Positions 7,003-14,010 are shown, numbered from the stretch's first letter. The stretch: DNA of 14,489 nucleotides from Bryobacterales bacterium (GCA_003139735.1 PLGA01000231.1:7910-22398); one strand, 5' to 3'. The notes: generated by a model not told the origin, from the sequence alone. Translations and numbers: made by a program.

Positions 7003-7402
7003 TACCAACATTCTCATTTACGCCTGCGACAAAGCCGATCTCAAGCGACAACAAGTGGCACTCGATCTCATTTCAAATGCGCACGATGGCGTACTGCTGT
7101 GGCAGGTGGCGTGTGAATTCGTGGCGGCGTCCAGGAAGCTGAGATCCCAGGGCTTTACGATGGCCGACGCGTGGGAGCGCTTGGCGGATTATCTGGCCTT
7201 ATTTCCACTCATCCTGCCGGCAGCCGGAACGTTGGAACGGGCTCGCATTCTCCAGGCGGAGGACGGATGGTCTTTTTGGGACGCGATGATTGTGGCCGCT
7301 TGCCTGGAATGCGGTGTTACGCGGCTATATTCGGAGGATCTGCCAGGCCGCGATGTTCGCTGGCCGCTTGAGATTGTGAACCCCTTCGTTCAGCCACGCT
7401 AA
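6989..7402 (+). CDS. PIN-domain ribonuclease toxin (VapC-like)
   Basis: A 137-residue PIN-domain protein. The acidic catalytic set is visible: Asp5 in IALDTNILIY, Glu43 in ACEFVAASRKL, Asp98 in WSFWDAMIVAA and Asp117 in YSEDLPG. VapC-type toxins are Mg2+-dependent endoribonucleases that cut tRNA or rRNA when freed from antitoxin. The start is set at ATG 6989, directly before IALDTN, in the style of the family; an upstream in-frame GTG or TTG would add a non-homologous leader. It forms a toxin-antitoxin pair with the upstream DUF104 gene. It ends 8 nt before the 3' end of the convergent operon, with no terminator visible between. Confidence 0.9.
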   Translation: MIALDTNILIYACDKADLKRQQVALDLISNAHDGVLLWQVACEFVAASRKLRSQGFTMADAWERLADYLALFPLILPAAGTLERARILQAEDGWSFWDAMIVAACLECGVTRLYSEDLPGRDVRWPLEIVNPFVQPR

Positions 7403-7410
7403 TTCCGCTA

Positions 7411-8235
7411 CTACGCCTCCAAGAACATCTCCCCGCACACCGCGTCCCAATCCGCTTGCGGATAGACGGCGGCGATGTCTTGGACGGGGACGCCGCCATC
7501 GGCCAACGTCGGGGCGGCGCCTTCGGCGGACAGGGCCAGTTGCAGGCGCTCCATTTCGCGCATCACCCAGGGACGGATTTCGTGGCCGCCGAGCAGATTG
7601 CGGAAGTCCATGCGGTCGGGGCGGATTCTCAGATACCACGGGGCGTCGGGACCGCCGGTCGCGACGATTTCGCCATCCACAGGGGATAGGATGCGCACAT
7701 CGGCATTGCGCTTGTGCGCGTGCCACGCGGTTCCGTTCACGGAGACGCGGCCGCCGGGCTGCGGCAGGTCTACACGGTCCGGCTCGCCGAGCAGACGGCG
7801 GCCGAGGTCGTCGAGACCCACCGTCACCGTGCCATCCGGCTCGCTGTGCACCCAGGTGTGGCCGCGATGATAGACGCGGTCGAGCGGGAAAGCCATTCCG
7901 AAGATATCTTCTTCCGGCTCGGAGATGCGGTCTGGCGCGGCACTCGCAACCAGCTTCGCGTGCGTCTCGCACTGCCGGCAGTCGAAGGCGTTGGGGCATT
8001 CGCGATAGCCGAACTCGCCGGTGAGCACGTGGCGGCATTGACGGTCGCGCGCGGGCAGGTCGTGGAAATCCTCAGCCCAGCGGATTCGCTCCGCCTGCCG
8101 GGTGCGCAGGGCCCGGCGCGAACGCAACGCGGCGTTGACCAGCGTGGACGCCACAATCACCACGACGGTGTAGAACGCGCCCATGAAAATCATGGTTCCG
8201 GCGGTCCAATGAAATCCGTAGTTCCAAGGCAGCAT
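7411..8235 (-). CDS. Membrane-anchored 4-Cys protein with degenerate GcvH-like (H-protein) domain
   Basis: The last gene of the seven-gene operon, 274 residues, 2 nt after the qrcD-like gene. Domains in order: one N-terminal helix (about 12-36, MIFMGAFYTVVVIVASTLVN); a basic cytoplasmic stretch; a 4-Cys motif C67-x12-C80-x5-C86-x2-C89; and a GcvH-like fold (about 115-205) with YHRGHTWVHSEPDGTVTVG and ILSPVDGEIVATG. The tail has WVMREMERLQ, TLADGG and a terminal EMFLEA. In true GcvH the lipoyl lysine lies seven residues before the SPV of SPVxGE. Here that position is Asn177 and the nearest lysine (Lys175) is two residues away, so lipoylation is unlikely. Databases tend to name such proteins glycine cleavage H protein, but no glycine-cleavage genes are here. 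A role in assembling, regulating or docking to the respiratory complex is inferred from context. The Cys set may bind a metal or Fe-S cluster. Confidence 0.8.
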   Translation of the reverse strand: MLPWNYGFHWTAGTMIFMGAFYTVVVIVASTLVNAALRSRRALRTRQAERIRWAEDFHDLPARDRQCRHVLTGEFGYRECPNAFDCRQCETHAKLVASAAPDRISEPEEDIFGMAFPLDRVYHRGHTWVHSEPDGTVTVGLDDLGRRLLGEPDRVDLPQPGGRVSVNGTAWHAHKRNADVRILSPVDGEIVATGGPDAPWYLRIRPDRMDFRNLLGGHEIRPWVMREMERLQLALSAEGAAPTLADGGVPVQDIAAVYPQADWDAVCGEMFLEA

Positions 8236-8237
8236 CG

Positions 8238-9512
8238 TTAGTATCTCCCTACCAGCGCGGGCTCTTCCTCCACCTGCGCCACTTCGAGCTTGAGTTCGCG
8301 CTCATCCGGGAATAACTGGAAGTAGCGGAACGAGAATGAGTACACCAGCACGCCGTATGCCAGGACCGCGAGGAACGTCCCGACTTCCTGCCAGCTCGGC
8401 GTGTAGGTCATGAACTTGTCGAAAGAAAGAGTCGGCACCGCCAGCGTTTGCACGGTCTGCACGAAGCGGTTCAGCGCCACGCCGCAGCAGGCCATGGCAG
8501 CGGCCGAAACCAGCCAGCCGGTGCGTGCGCGCAGCTTGGGCGTCAGCAGGATCAGCGCCGGGACCATCCCGAGCAGCGCGATTTCCGTGAACAGAATCCA
8601 CGTGCCGAACGGATGCCAGGCGTAATACTGCGCGGCCGGGAAGCCGTTGCCCGGCGAAGTGCGGTTGATCCACACGAGCGTGTCGATGGTCTTCAGCAGC
8701 ACGTAGACCGCCAGCAGCAGGCCGGAGATGCGTCCAAGCATCTGCATCGCCTCCGGCCTTACCAGTCGCTTTTTCGAAATCTTCTCCACCAGCCAAGTGG
8801 TCAGCAGAACAAAGCTGGGACCCACCGCCGCCGCGGAAAGGATAAAGAGGAAGAACGTGGACGGCCAGATGGCCAGGCCCTCGCGAAAGGCGAAGGGCCG
8901 CCCGCGCAGCACGCCATAGAGACCGCCGAGCGATCCCTGGTGAAAGAACGAAAGGAACGTTCCCACACCCGCCAGCACGTAGATCAGCTTGTGCAGTTCA
9001 TGTTCGAAGACCAGAAACTCGGGCACGTCGCGCAGCTTGCGATTCTTGAGCACGATGGGCAGGTACTCGATCATCAGGACCGTGAGGTAACACGTGATGC
9101 AGAAGGTGACCTCGGTGAGCATCGAGTGAACGTTGGGGTACCAGAAGGTGAACCAGAAGCGCAGCGGCTGGCCCACGTCCACGGCCAGGGCGCACATCGC
9201 GCCGCTATAGCAGACCACGCCGATCACCACGGCGCTATTGATGACCGCGCGCAACTCTTTCATTTTCAGTATATAGAGCAGGAAGCCGGTAAAGAAGGCC
9301 CCGGCGCCGAGCGCAATCACCGTCAGGTCGAGGAAGATCCACAGACCGAAGGCAAACCGATTATCCATGTTGGTCTGATTGAGGCCCTTGACCAGGCACA
9401 GGCCGGCGCTATAGAGGCCGAAAATCAGCATGGCGACCCACGGCAGGATCCATAACAGGAATTTCCCGCCGGAGCAGCGTTTCACGCCGCGCGTGATGAA
9501 CTCCCTATCCAC
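8238..9512 (-). CDS. qrcD: NrfD/PsrC-family integral membrane subunit (QrcD-like)
   Basis: A 424-residue integral membrane protein with about ten hydrophobic helices. It is the quinone-site subunit of complex iron-sulfur molybdoenzyme-type complexes (NrfD, PsrC, ActC, QrcD). Recognisable parts are the N-terminal FLLWILPWVAMLIFGLYSAG, the LWIFLDLTVIALGAGAFFTG helix, VDVGQPLRFWFTFWYPNVHS, and LSFFHQGSLGGLYGV, which resembles the helices around the quinone pocket. It would hold the menaquinone reaction at the periplasmic side and pass electrons to or from the Fe-S subunit. The start codon is GTG at 9512, overlapping the qrcC-like gene by 8 nt. The next gene starts 2 nt after its stop. The gene order matches qrcABCD, which supports QrcD over plain PsrC; ActC is the other candidate. 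Confidence 0.88.
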   Translation of the reverse strand: MDREFITRGVKRCSGGKFLLWILPWVAMLIFGLYSAGLCLVKGLNQTNMDNRFAFGLWIFLDLTVIALGAGAFFTGFLLYILKMKELRAVINSAVVIGVVCYSGAMCALAVDVGQPLRFWFTFWYPNVHSMLTEVTFCITCYLTVLMIEYLPIVLKNRKLRDVPEFLVFEHELHKLIYVLAGVGTFLSFFHQGSLGGLYGVLRGRPFAFREGLAIWPSTFFLFILSAAAVGPSFVLLTTWLVEKISKKRLVRPEAMQMLGRISGLLLAVYVLLKTIDTLVWINRTSPGNGFPAAQYYAWHPFGTWILFTEIALLGMVPALILLTPKLRARTGWLVSAAAMACCGVALNRFVQTVQTLAVPTLSFDKFMTYTPSWQEVGTFLAVLAYGVLVYSFSFRYFQLFPDERELKLEVAQVEEEPALVGRY

Positions 9513-10284
9513 GGGCGTTCTCCTTTCCGTTGGGCGGCTTGGGCGCGGCGGCCACCTGGCGCACCCAGTCCCGCTTGGAGTGGTAGTAAATCTTGGGTTC
9601 CGTGCCGAGCTTCTCCAGCAGGCGGAAGCTATGCGCGTCCTTGGCGGCCACGGCGGGTTCGCTCGCGGCGTCCTTCAGATCGCCGAAGCGTATGGCGCCG
9701 GTGGGGCAGGATTCCACACAAGCGGGCACGTATGCGCCGGCTTCGATTTCCGACTTGCCTGCGGCTGCCGCGCGTTCCTTGGCGGCATGCCAGCGGCCGT
9801 GGCAGAAGTTGCATTTTTCCACTACGCCGCGCATGCGGGGGGCAACGTCTGGATTGAGGGTCTTCTCCATGCCGGCGGGCCATTGCGGGTCCCACCAGTT
9901 GAAGAACCGCGCGTGATACGGGCAAGCCGCCATGCAGTAGCGGCAGCCCAGGCAGCGCTCGGGCATCTGGCCCACGATTCCGGTGGCCGGGTCCACTTCC
10001 ACCGCCTGCTGCGGGCAGACGTGCACGCAGGGCGTGTCTTCGCCGCATTGCTGGCAGAGCACGGGCACGAAGACGGACCGGCGGGCAGGGCCCTCTTCGC
10101 CGTTATCCACTTTGAAGACGCGAATCCATGTGATGCCTTTGCGCGCCGTAGCGCCTTCGTGCGCCGGCGGAACGTTGTTTTCCACGGCGCAGGCCACCAT
10201 GCAGGCGCCGCAGCCTGTGCAGCGATCGAGGTCGATGCTCATGCCGTAACGGGCGATCTTGTTAGGTTTGTTTGCGGCGATCAT
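9505..10284 (-). CDS. qrcC: 4x[4Fe-4S] ferredoxin-type subunit (QrcC-like)
   Basis: A 259-residue electron-transfer subunit with sixteen cysteines in four cluster motifs: C22-x2-C25-x2-C28-x3-C32; C77-x2-C80-x5-C86-x3-C90; C111-x2-C114-x2-C117-x3-C121; and C158-x2-C161 with C189-x3-C193. This is the NrfC/PsrB/ActB/QrcC pattern, which wires an NrfD-type membrane subunit to the molybdopterin-like and cytochrome subunits. It has no signal peptide; by family it would be co-exported with the Tat-signal-bearing QrcB-like partner. The ATG at 10284 overlaps the TGA of the qrcB-like gene in an ATGA junction, a sign of coupled translation; an in-frame ATG at 10320 lies inside qrcB and is unlikely. Its own stop overlaps the qrcD-like gene by 8 nt. 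Confidence 0.9.
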   Translation of the reverse strand: MIAANKPNKIARYGMSIDLDRCTGCGACMVACAVENNVPPAHEGATARKGITWIRVFKVDNGEEGPARRSVFVPVLCQQCGEDTPCVHVCPQQAVEVDPATGIVGQMPERCLGCRYCMAACPYHARFFNWWDPQWPAGMEKTLNPDVAPRMRGVVEKCNFCHGRWHAAKERAAAAGKSEIEAGAYVPACVESCPTGAIRFGDLKDAASEPAVAAKDAHSFRLLEKLGTEPKIYYHSKRDWVRQVAAAPKPPNGKENARG

Positions 10285-12110
10285 GCTGCCACCACCTTGG
10301 CGCGGGTGAACGCGCCGCATATATCGAGGATCTCAGGTCCAGCCGCTACCTCCAGCATGCCGGGTGGAACGGACTCATCCGGAATCACGCCGATGGCGCA
10401 ACGTCCGTACTGCGTTTCGAGCACCGCGCGAGAGGCGCCTGTGATGCCCGAGGCGCGCGCGGTATCGGGATGCAGCGCGGCCGTGTTGGGGGCCATGCGG
10501 AGGTCGGAGTCCTGGTAGAGCTTCGACATGAGCGGGGAGGAGAGGGTGGCGGGGGTGGGGGTGGTGAAGGCGACTAGCAGCGGGAAAGTATCTGACGCGG
10601 AGACGCGGAGACGCGGAGCTTCCGAGGGGAGTTCGCCAGGAATCTCCTCCGCGTCTCCGCGTCTCCGCGTCAAAGGTTCTTCCGCTCCGCCAAGCCACGT
10701 CGCCCCTTCATTCAGGGATTTCCAAAAGGCGTCGGGCTTGATGTCTTTCAATGGCGTAGACTTGCCATCGGCGTAGGTGAACAGCGTTCCGCGGCCGGAC
10801 TTGTGGATGGCATCGGCTCTCTCCTGGAGAGCATTTCCGGCATCGATGCCGGCCGCCTTGGCGATGAACGCGGATGGGTCCGCCATTCCGGCCGGCGGCG
10901 CAACGAGCGAGACCGAAATGCGGAACGTGGCGGCGGGCGAATCGATGGCCGGCGGAATGTCGCTCGTCAGTTCGGGGTACACCGCCGTGGGCAGAGTGAA
11001 CTGCGCGTGCCGTCCATAGCCTTCAAGAGTCCAGGCGAACGCGACCACCACGGGGTTGTCGCGAACCAGCTTCTTTTCAATGGCGCCCCAGGGGATGTGG
11101 CTGCCGGGGACCGATTCATCGATGAAGAGCACGCGGATGGAGTTGTCCGGAACCGACGCCACAACCCGCTCCGGCGCGGCCTTTTTCCACGCATCGGGAA
11201 CCGGGACTTCCGGGCGCGCTACCAGGGTTTGACCCCAGGCGCCCAGGGCGTGGTTGAGCGCCAGCGCCTCGGGCAAATCGTCCGCCGAGAGGACCAGCGC
11301 CGGTCCGTTGGCGGTCAGCTCATTCGCCAGATCCAGAATCTGTTTTTCCGTCAGGCCGGTAGCTTGGGCCGCGGACGGCGCGGTTTTCGGGTCTTTCAGC
11401 GCGAGCGCGAGCGCGGCCTCCGAGCCGGGCCGTATGGGCAGCCACTCGTCGGCCAGCGCCGCGGTGCGCGATTCCCACGGCTCGGCCTGGATCAGGCGGA
11501 AATTGGCGCGCGCCGCATGCACGTTGCCGGGCGTTCCCCAACCATCGAGCAGTGGGGCGCCGAGGCTCAGCACGGTGCGGGCCTTCGCCAGATTCACCGC
11601 TGCGCCGCCCAGGGGAGGCGGCGGCGCCAGGTAAACGCCATTCGCGACCGCGGCCATGGCGCGGCGGTAAGTCCATGAGGCCGCGCGCCCGGGAGCGAGG
11701 TCGAGCACCGCGACGCTTTCCCCGGCTCCGCACTTCGCCATCGCGCCGCGGACCGCTGCGGCGGCTTCTTCCGGAGTGCCTTGCTTCAGACGTTGGGGAT
11801 GGTAGGGAAGCTGGTGCCCCGTCAATCCAAAGGCGCACAGCGCGCCCTGGCTCAGCGGATTACCGGCTACTCCGGCGAGTGAAACCGGCTGGCCGGCGAC
11901 GCACCGCGCGCGCACCGCGCACCCGGCCGGGCAGAGCGCGCAATTCGTGTATCGGGCCGTGATTTCGCCGCGAGCGGGCCGCGGAATCCCCGGCCAGTTT
12001 TCGGACCAGATGGCCGCATCCGTGACGAGCCGCCACGGCGCCGGCGTCAACATGGCGCCGGCTGCCCCGCCGCCCATGAAAAGAAGAATGTCTCTGCGGG
12101 TTCTTTGCAT
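10281..12110 (-). CDS. qrcB: Molybdopterin-oxidoreductase-like periplasmic subunit (QrcB-like) with Tat signal
   Basis: A 609-residue protein of the molybdopterin oxidoreductase superfamily. A twin-arginine signal (RTRRDILLFMGGGAAGAM) is followed by an N-terminal [4Fe-4S] motif, C57-x2-C60-x3-C64 and C92, a central domain and a C-terminal dinucleotide-binding-type domain (LYQDSDLRMAPNTAALHPDT, then ARASGITGASRAVLETQYGR). Where catalytic members carry the Mo-ligating Ser/Cys/Asp/Sec there is only AVANGVYLAPPPPLGG, so it probably lacks active Mo, as described for QrcB and ActB. It would sit in the periplasm between the cytochrome and the Fe-S subunit. Residues ~480-506 (TRRRGDAE to PRLRVSAS) are encoded by a palindromic repeat inserted in frame between the two domains. 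The ATG at 12110 lies 8 nt after qrcA. Confidence 0.88.
   Translation of the reverse strand: MQRTRRDILLFMGGGAAGAMLTPAPWRLVTDAAIWSENWPGIPRPARGEITARYTNCALCPAGCAVRARCVAGQPVSLAGVAGNPLSQGALCAFGLTGHQLPYHPQRLKQGTPEEAAAAVRGAMAKCGAGESVAVLDLAPGRAASWTYRRAMAAVANGVYLAPPPPLGGAAVNLAKARTVLSLGAPLLDGWGTPGNVHAARANFRLIQAEPWESRTAALADEWLPIRPGSEAALALALKDPKTAPSAAQATGLTEKQILDLANELTANGPALVLSADDLPEALALNHALGAWGQTLVARPEVPVPDAWKKAAPERVVASVPDNSIRVLFIDESVPGSHIPWGAIEKKLVRDNPVVVAFAWTLEGYGRHAQFTLPTAVYPELTSDIPPAIDSPAATFRISVSLVAPPAGMADPSAFIAKAAGIDAGNALQERADAIHKSGRGTLFTYADGKSTPLKDIKPDAFWKSLNEGATWLGGAEEPLTRRRGDAEEIPGELPSEAPRLRVSASDTFPLLVAFTTPTPATLSSPLMSKLYQDSDLRMAPNTAALHPDTARASGITGASRAVLETQYGRCAIGVIPDESVPPGMLEVAAGPEILDICGAFTRAKVVAA
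10593..10672. repeat. Perfect 26-bp inverted-repeat element inside the qrcB-like coding sequence
   Basis: The left arm (10593-10618) and right arm (10647-10672) are exact reverse complements, 26 of 26 bases, around a 28-bp spacer. Each arm is three tandem copies of the 8-mer ACGCGGAG (or its complement CTCCGCGT) with a TGA/TCA edge. The element is translated in frame in the minus-strand qrcB-like gene as TRRRGDAE at one end and PRLRVSAS at the other. It is related in its 8-nt period to the palindrome after the mscS-like gene (1616-1674). Confidence 0.9.
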
Positions 12111-12118
12111 AGTCGAAC

Positions 12119-12706
12119 CTACTTATGGCAATCCAGACAACTGTGCGAGAGGCCTTGCTTGCGGTGGCAATCCACGCAGTCGTCCATCTTCATGCCTGGA
12201 ACGGCCCCCGCCGCCTTGCTCTGAAACAGCGTGCGGCCCCAGATGTCGCGCGAGTAGCCGCTGATGCGGTCCACCTGGTAAGGGCGGAGCTTGTCCGACG
12301 CGCCCTGATCGCCATGGCACTGTTCGCACTTCAGTTGGCCGAGCTTGACGTGGGTGATGTGCGAGAAAAACACGTTCTCCGGCTGTTGCGCGTAGGAGGC
12401 CCAATCCGGCTCGCGATTGGGCGTGACGTAGGCATCGATGAAGTTCTTTTCCGCGGCCGTCGTGCCCATGGGCGCGGCATGGCAGGCCGCGCAGGTACTG
12501 AGCGAGGGGATGCCCGCGAAGGTTCCATCCTCGCGAAACGCGTGGCAATCCTCGCACTTGGTTCCCGCCTTTTCGGCGTGTACCTTATGGCTGAAGTCTA
12601 CCGGCTGAGGCCGGCTCTTATAAATTGCATGCGGGAAGCCGACCCAGCCCGCGCCCAGGGCGGCCAGCGCCCCCGCAAGAAACGGCATGTATCCGGGAAT
12701 CCTCAA
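12119..12706 (-). CDS. qrcA: Membrane-anchored pentaheme cytochrome c (QrcA-like)
   Basis: A 195-residue c-type cytochrome with an N-terminal membrane anchor (about 7-29, MPFLAGALAALGAGWVGFPH) and five CxxCH heme motifs: CEDCH 51-55, CAACH 72-76, CEQCH 127-131, CVDCH 177-181 and CLDCH 190-194. Distal-His patterns DFSHKVH and FFSHITH precede the first and third motifs, as in cytochrome c3/c7 and QrcA. It would face the periplasm and exchange electrons between the quinone-linked complex and soluble cytochromes. The Desulfovibrio QrcA is described as six-heme; here only five CxxCH are seen. The start is uncertain: TTG at 12706 (3 nt after the upstream stop, giving a basic residue before the anchor) or ATG at 12688. 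Confidence 0.9.
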   Translation of the reverse strand: MRIPGYMPFLAGALAALGAGWVGFPHAIYKSRPQPVDFSHKVHAEKAGTKCEDCHAFREDGTFAGIPSLSTCAACHAAPMGTTAAEKNFIDAYVTPNREPDWASYAQQPENVFFSHITHVKLGQLKCEQCHGDQGASDKLRPYQVDRISGYSRDIWGRTLFQSKAAGAVPGMKMDDCVDCHRKQGLSHSCLDCHK

Positions 12707-12709
12707 GGG

Positions 12710-13603
12710 TTATCTCTTCTCACTCGCATAAGGCGAGAAAAACTCATGGAACAGCGCCAGCGCGCGTTCGCGGTCCAGATGACGCGCCACTCCGGCGGCG
12801 AACAGTCCGCCATCGGCAGCCAGAGGGCCGACTTGGCTGCTCACCTGCTGCTGCACGAATTCGTTCATCCTGCTCTCTTCCCGGTCCATCCACTCGCGCG
12901 CTTCGGCCCCTTCGAGCAAGTCCTGGCGCGTTTCCGGCAGCGGCGCGCCTTCAAACAGCCAACCCGCCGTGTAAGGCTCCGCCACCAGCCGCGAAGGGTC
13001 GGCGCGCAGGTAGAGGTTGCATCCTGTGAGCAGAATTTCGTTCGGAAACACCACTTCCAGGTCGCACCCGGCCGCGCTCAGGACGGCGGTGGGACGGCGG
13101 CGACCCTTGGTCCAGACGTAGCTGATGCGGTCGATCTTGCCCAGCGTGCGGCTCAGGAATGCGTCGATGCCGGCGTGGCAAATGCCGTCTTCGGTCATGT
13201 CGAGCCACATGTGGTTGGCGGAGTAGCGAAGCCCTTCCGGCATCGGGATGGCGTCGATTTCGGCGGCTGGCCCGCTGCCGGCCGTCTCCGGGTGCGACAA
13301 CGCCAGGTACAGCTCGCAGTAACGGTGGCTGTCGTTGCCGCACCGCGAGAGCAGCGATTCGCTGTAGGGAACGAACTTGGCTACCGGCGCTGCCCCGCAA
13401 TACTGCATCAACGACTCACGCAGGTAGGGGCAGGCCAAGGATTCCTCCTCCGCCGCCTGGGCCTGGAACAGCTTACAGCTCAGGTGGCTGGCCGAGTCGC
13501 ACTTTTCGTCGGTGCGGCCCGAATCCACCATGGGGATCAGCTTGCGGACGGCCGCCGACTGGCAATACTTGACGTGAACTTCCCTGAGAAAAGGGCAGGC
13601 CAT
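12710..13603 (-). CDS. Two 4-Cys modules plus degenerate GcvH-like domain, second operon gene
   Basis: A 297-residue soluble protein without signal peptide or TM helix. The N-terminus holds two similar modules: CPFLREVHVKYC (C3, C14) with C35 and C43, and CPYLRESLMQYC (C58, C69) with C88 and C96. Both have a C-x10-C start and a C-x7-C end. Residues ~122-220 resemble the glycine-cleavage H protein: GLRYSANHMWLDMTEDGIC, FPNEILLTGCNLYLRADPSR and EPYTAGWLFEG correspond to the HxW, SPVxGE and GWLFK regions of GcvH. The lipoyl-lysine segment reads AVLSAAGCDLEVVFPNEI and has no lysine. The C-terminal REWMDREESRMNE and LAADGG ... HEFF echo the last operon gene. The ATG at 13603 lies 4 nt after the upstream stop. 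Function is unknown; a cofactor, assembly or regulatory role for the complex is inferred from position. Confidence 0.8.
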   Translation of the reverse strand: MACPFLREVHVKYCQSAAVRKLIPMVDSGRTDEKCDSASHLSCKLFQAQAAEEESLACPYLRESLMQYCGAAPVAKFVPYSESLLSRCGNDSHRYCELYLALSHPETAGSGPAAEIDAIPMPEGLRYSANHMWLDMTEDGICHAGIDAFLSRTLGKIDRISYVWTKGRRRPTAVLSAAGCDLEVVFPNEILLTGCNLYLRADPSRLVAEPYTAGWLFEGAPLPETRQDLLEGAEAREWMDREESRMNEFVQQQVSSQVGPLAADGGLFAAGVARHLDRERALALFHEFFSPYASEKR

Positions 13604-13607
13604 AACG

Positions 13608-13877
13608 CTACCGCTCTTCTTTCTCTTCCTTCTTCTCGCGCTCTTCGCCGCCATCGGCCATCGTAAGACCGAGTCCGGGGACGTTGAAGGCGTGCCCGTC
13701 ATAGGAAGATACGAGGTCGGCGACCTCGCGATCGAGGCGGGACAGCGCCGCGGATTTCTTGCGCTTGGCGGCCAGTTCCTGTACGACGCCAAACGCAACC
13801 GCGAGGCACGCGACGAGGACCAGGACGCCTAAAGCGATGTTCATGATATTCAACCAGTACGTAGACGGATCGCTCAT
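13608..13877 (-). CDS. Small single-TM protein, first gene of the Qrc-like operon
   Basis: An 89-residue protein with one transmembrane helix (about 11-33, IMNIALGVLVLVACLAVAFG) followed by a basic segment (AAKRKKSAALSR), a conserved-looking loop (SSYDGHAFNVPGLG) and a highly charged Glu/Lys tail (EEREKKEEKEER). The basic residues after the helix suggest that the C-terminus is cytoplasmic. The start ATG 13877 is fixed by AAGGAGA about 8 nt upstream; an in-frame ATG at 13925 is less likely. Its stop is 4 nt before the next gene. No family is recognised. It may be a small anchor or assembly partner for the adjacent soluble 4-Cys/GcvH-like protein. Confidence 0.75.
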   Translation of the reverse strand: MSDPSTYWLNIMNIALGVLVLVACLAVAFGVVQELAAKRKKSAALSRLDREVADLVSSYDGHAFNVPGLGLTMADGGEEREKKEEKEER

Positions 13878-14010
13878 TGAGAGATTCTCCTTCGCGAAGG
13901 GCAATGCACGGGGAGTGCCATGCACAAGGGAAAAGAGTTAACGTGCGAAGAGCAAGATTCGTGTGGGATATCAAGACACTAAAATCTGAAAATCGGACGT
14001 TGTGCTGGGG

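Noticed and set aside
7411..8235. Genuine glycine cleavage system H protein
   Set aside because: The residue in lipoyl register is Asn, there is an N-terminal TM helix and a 4-Cys motif, and no gcvT, gcvP or lipoate genes are nearby.
10593..10672. CRISPR-like array from repeated ACGCGGAG units
   Set aside because: The repeats are 8 nt with no spacers and are arranged as two inverted arms, so this is a palindromic element and not a CRISPR array.
12125..13666. A 513-codon plus-strand open frame opposite the cytochrome and 4-Cys/GcvH-like genes
   Set aside because: The minus strand carries five CxxCH motifs and the GcvH-like signature with tight operon spacing; the plus frame has no recognisable domain or ribosome site.
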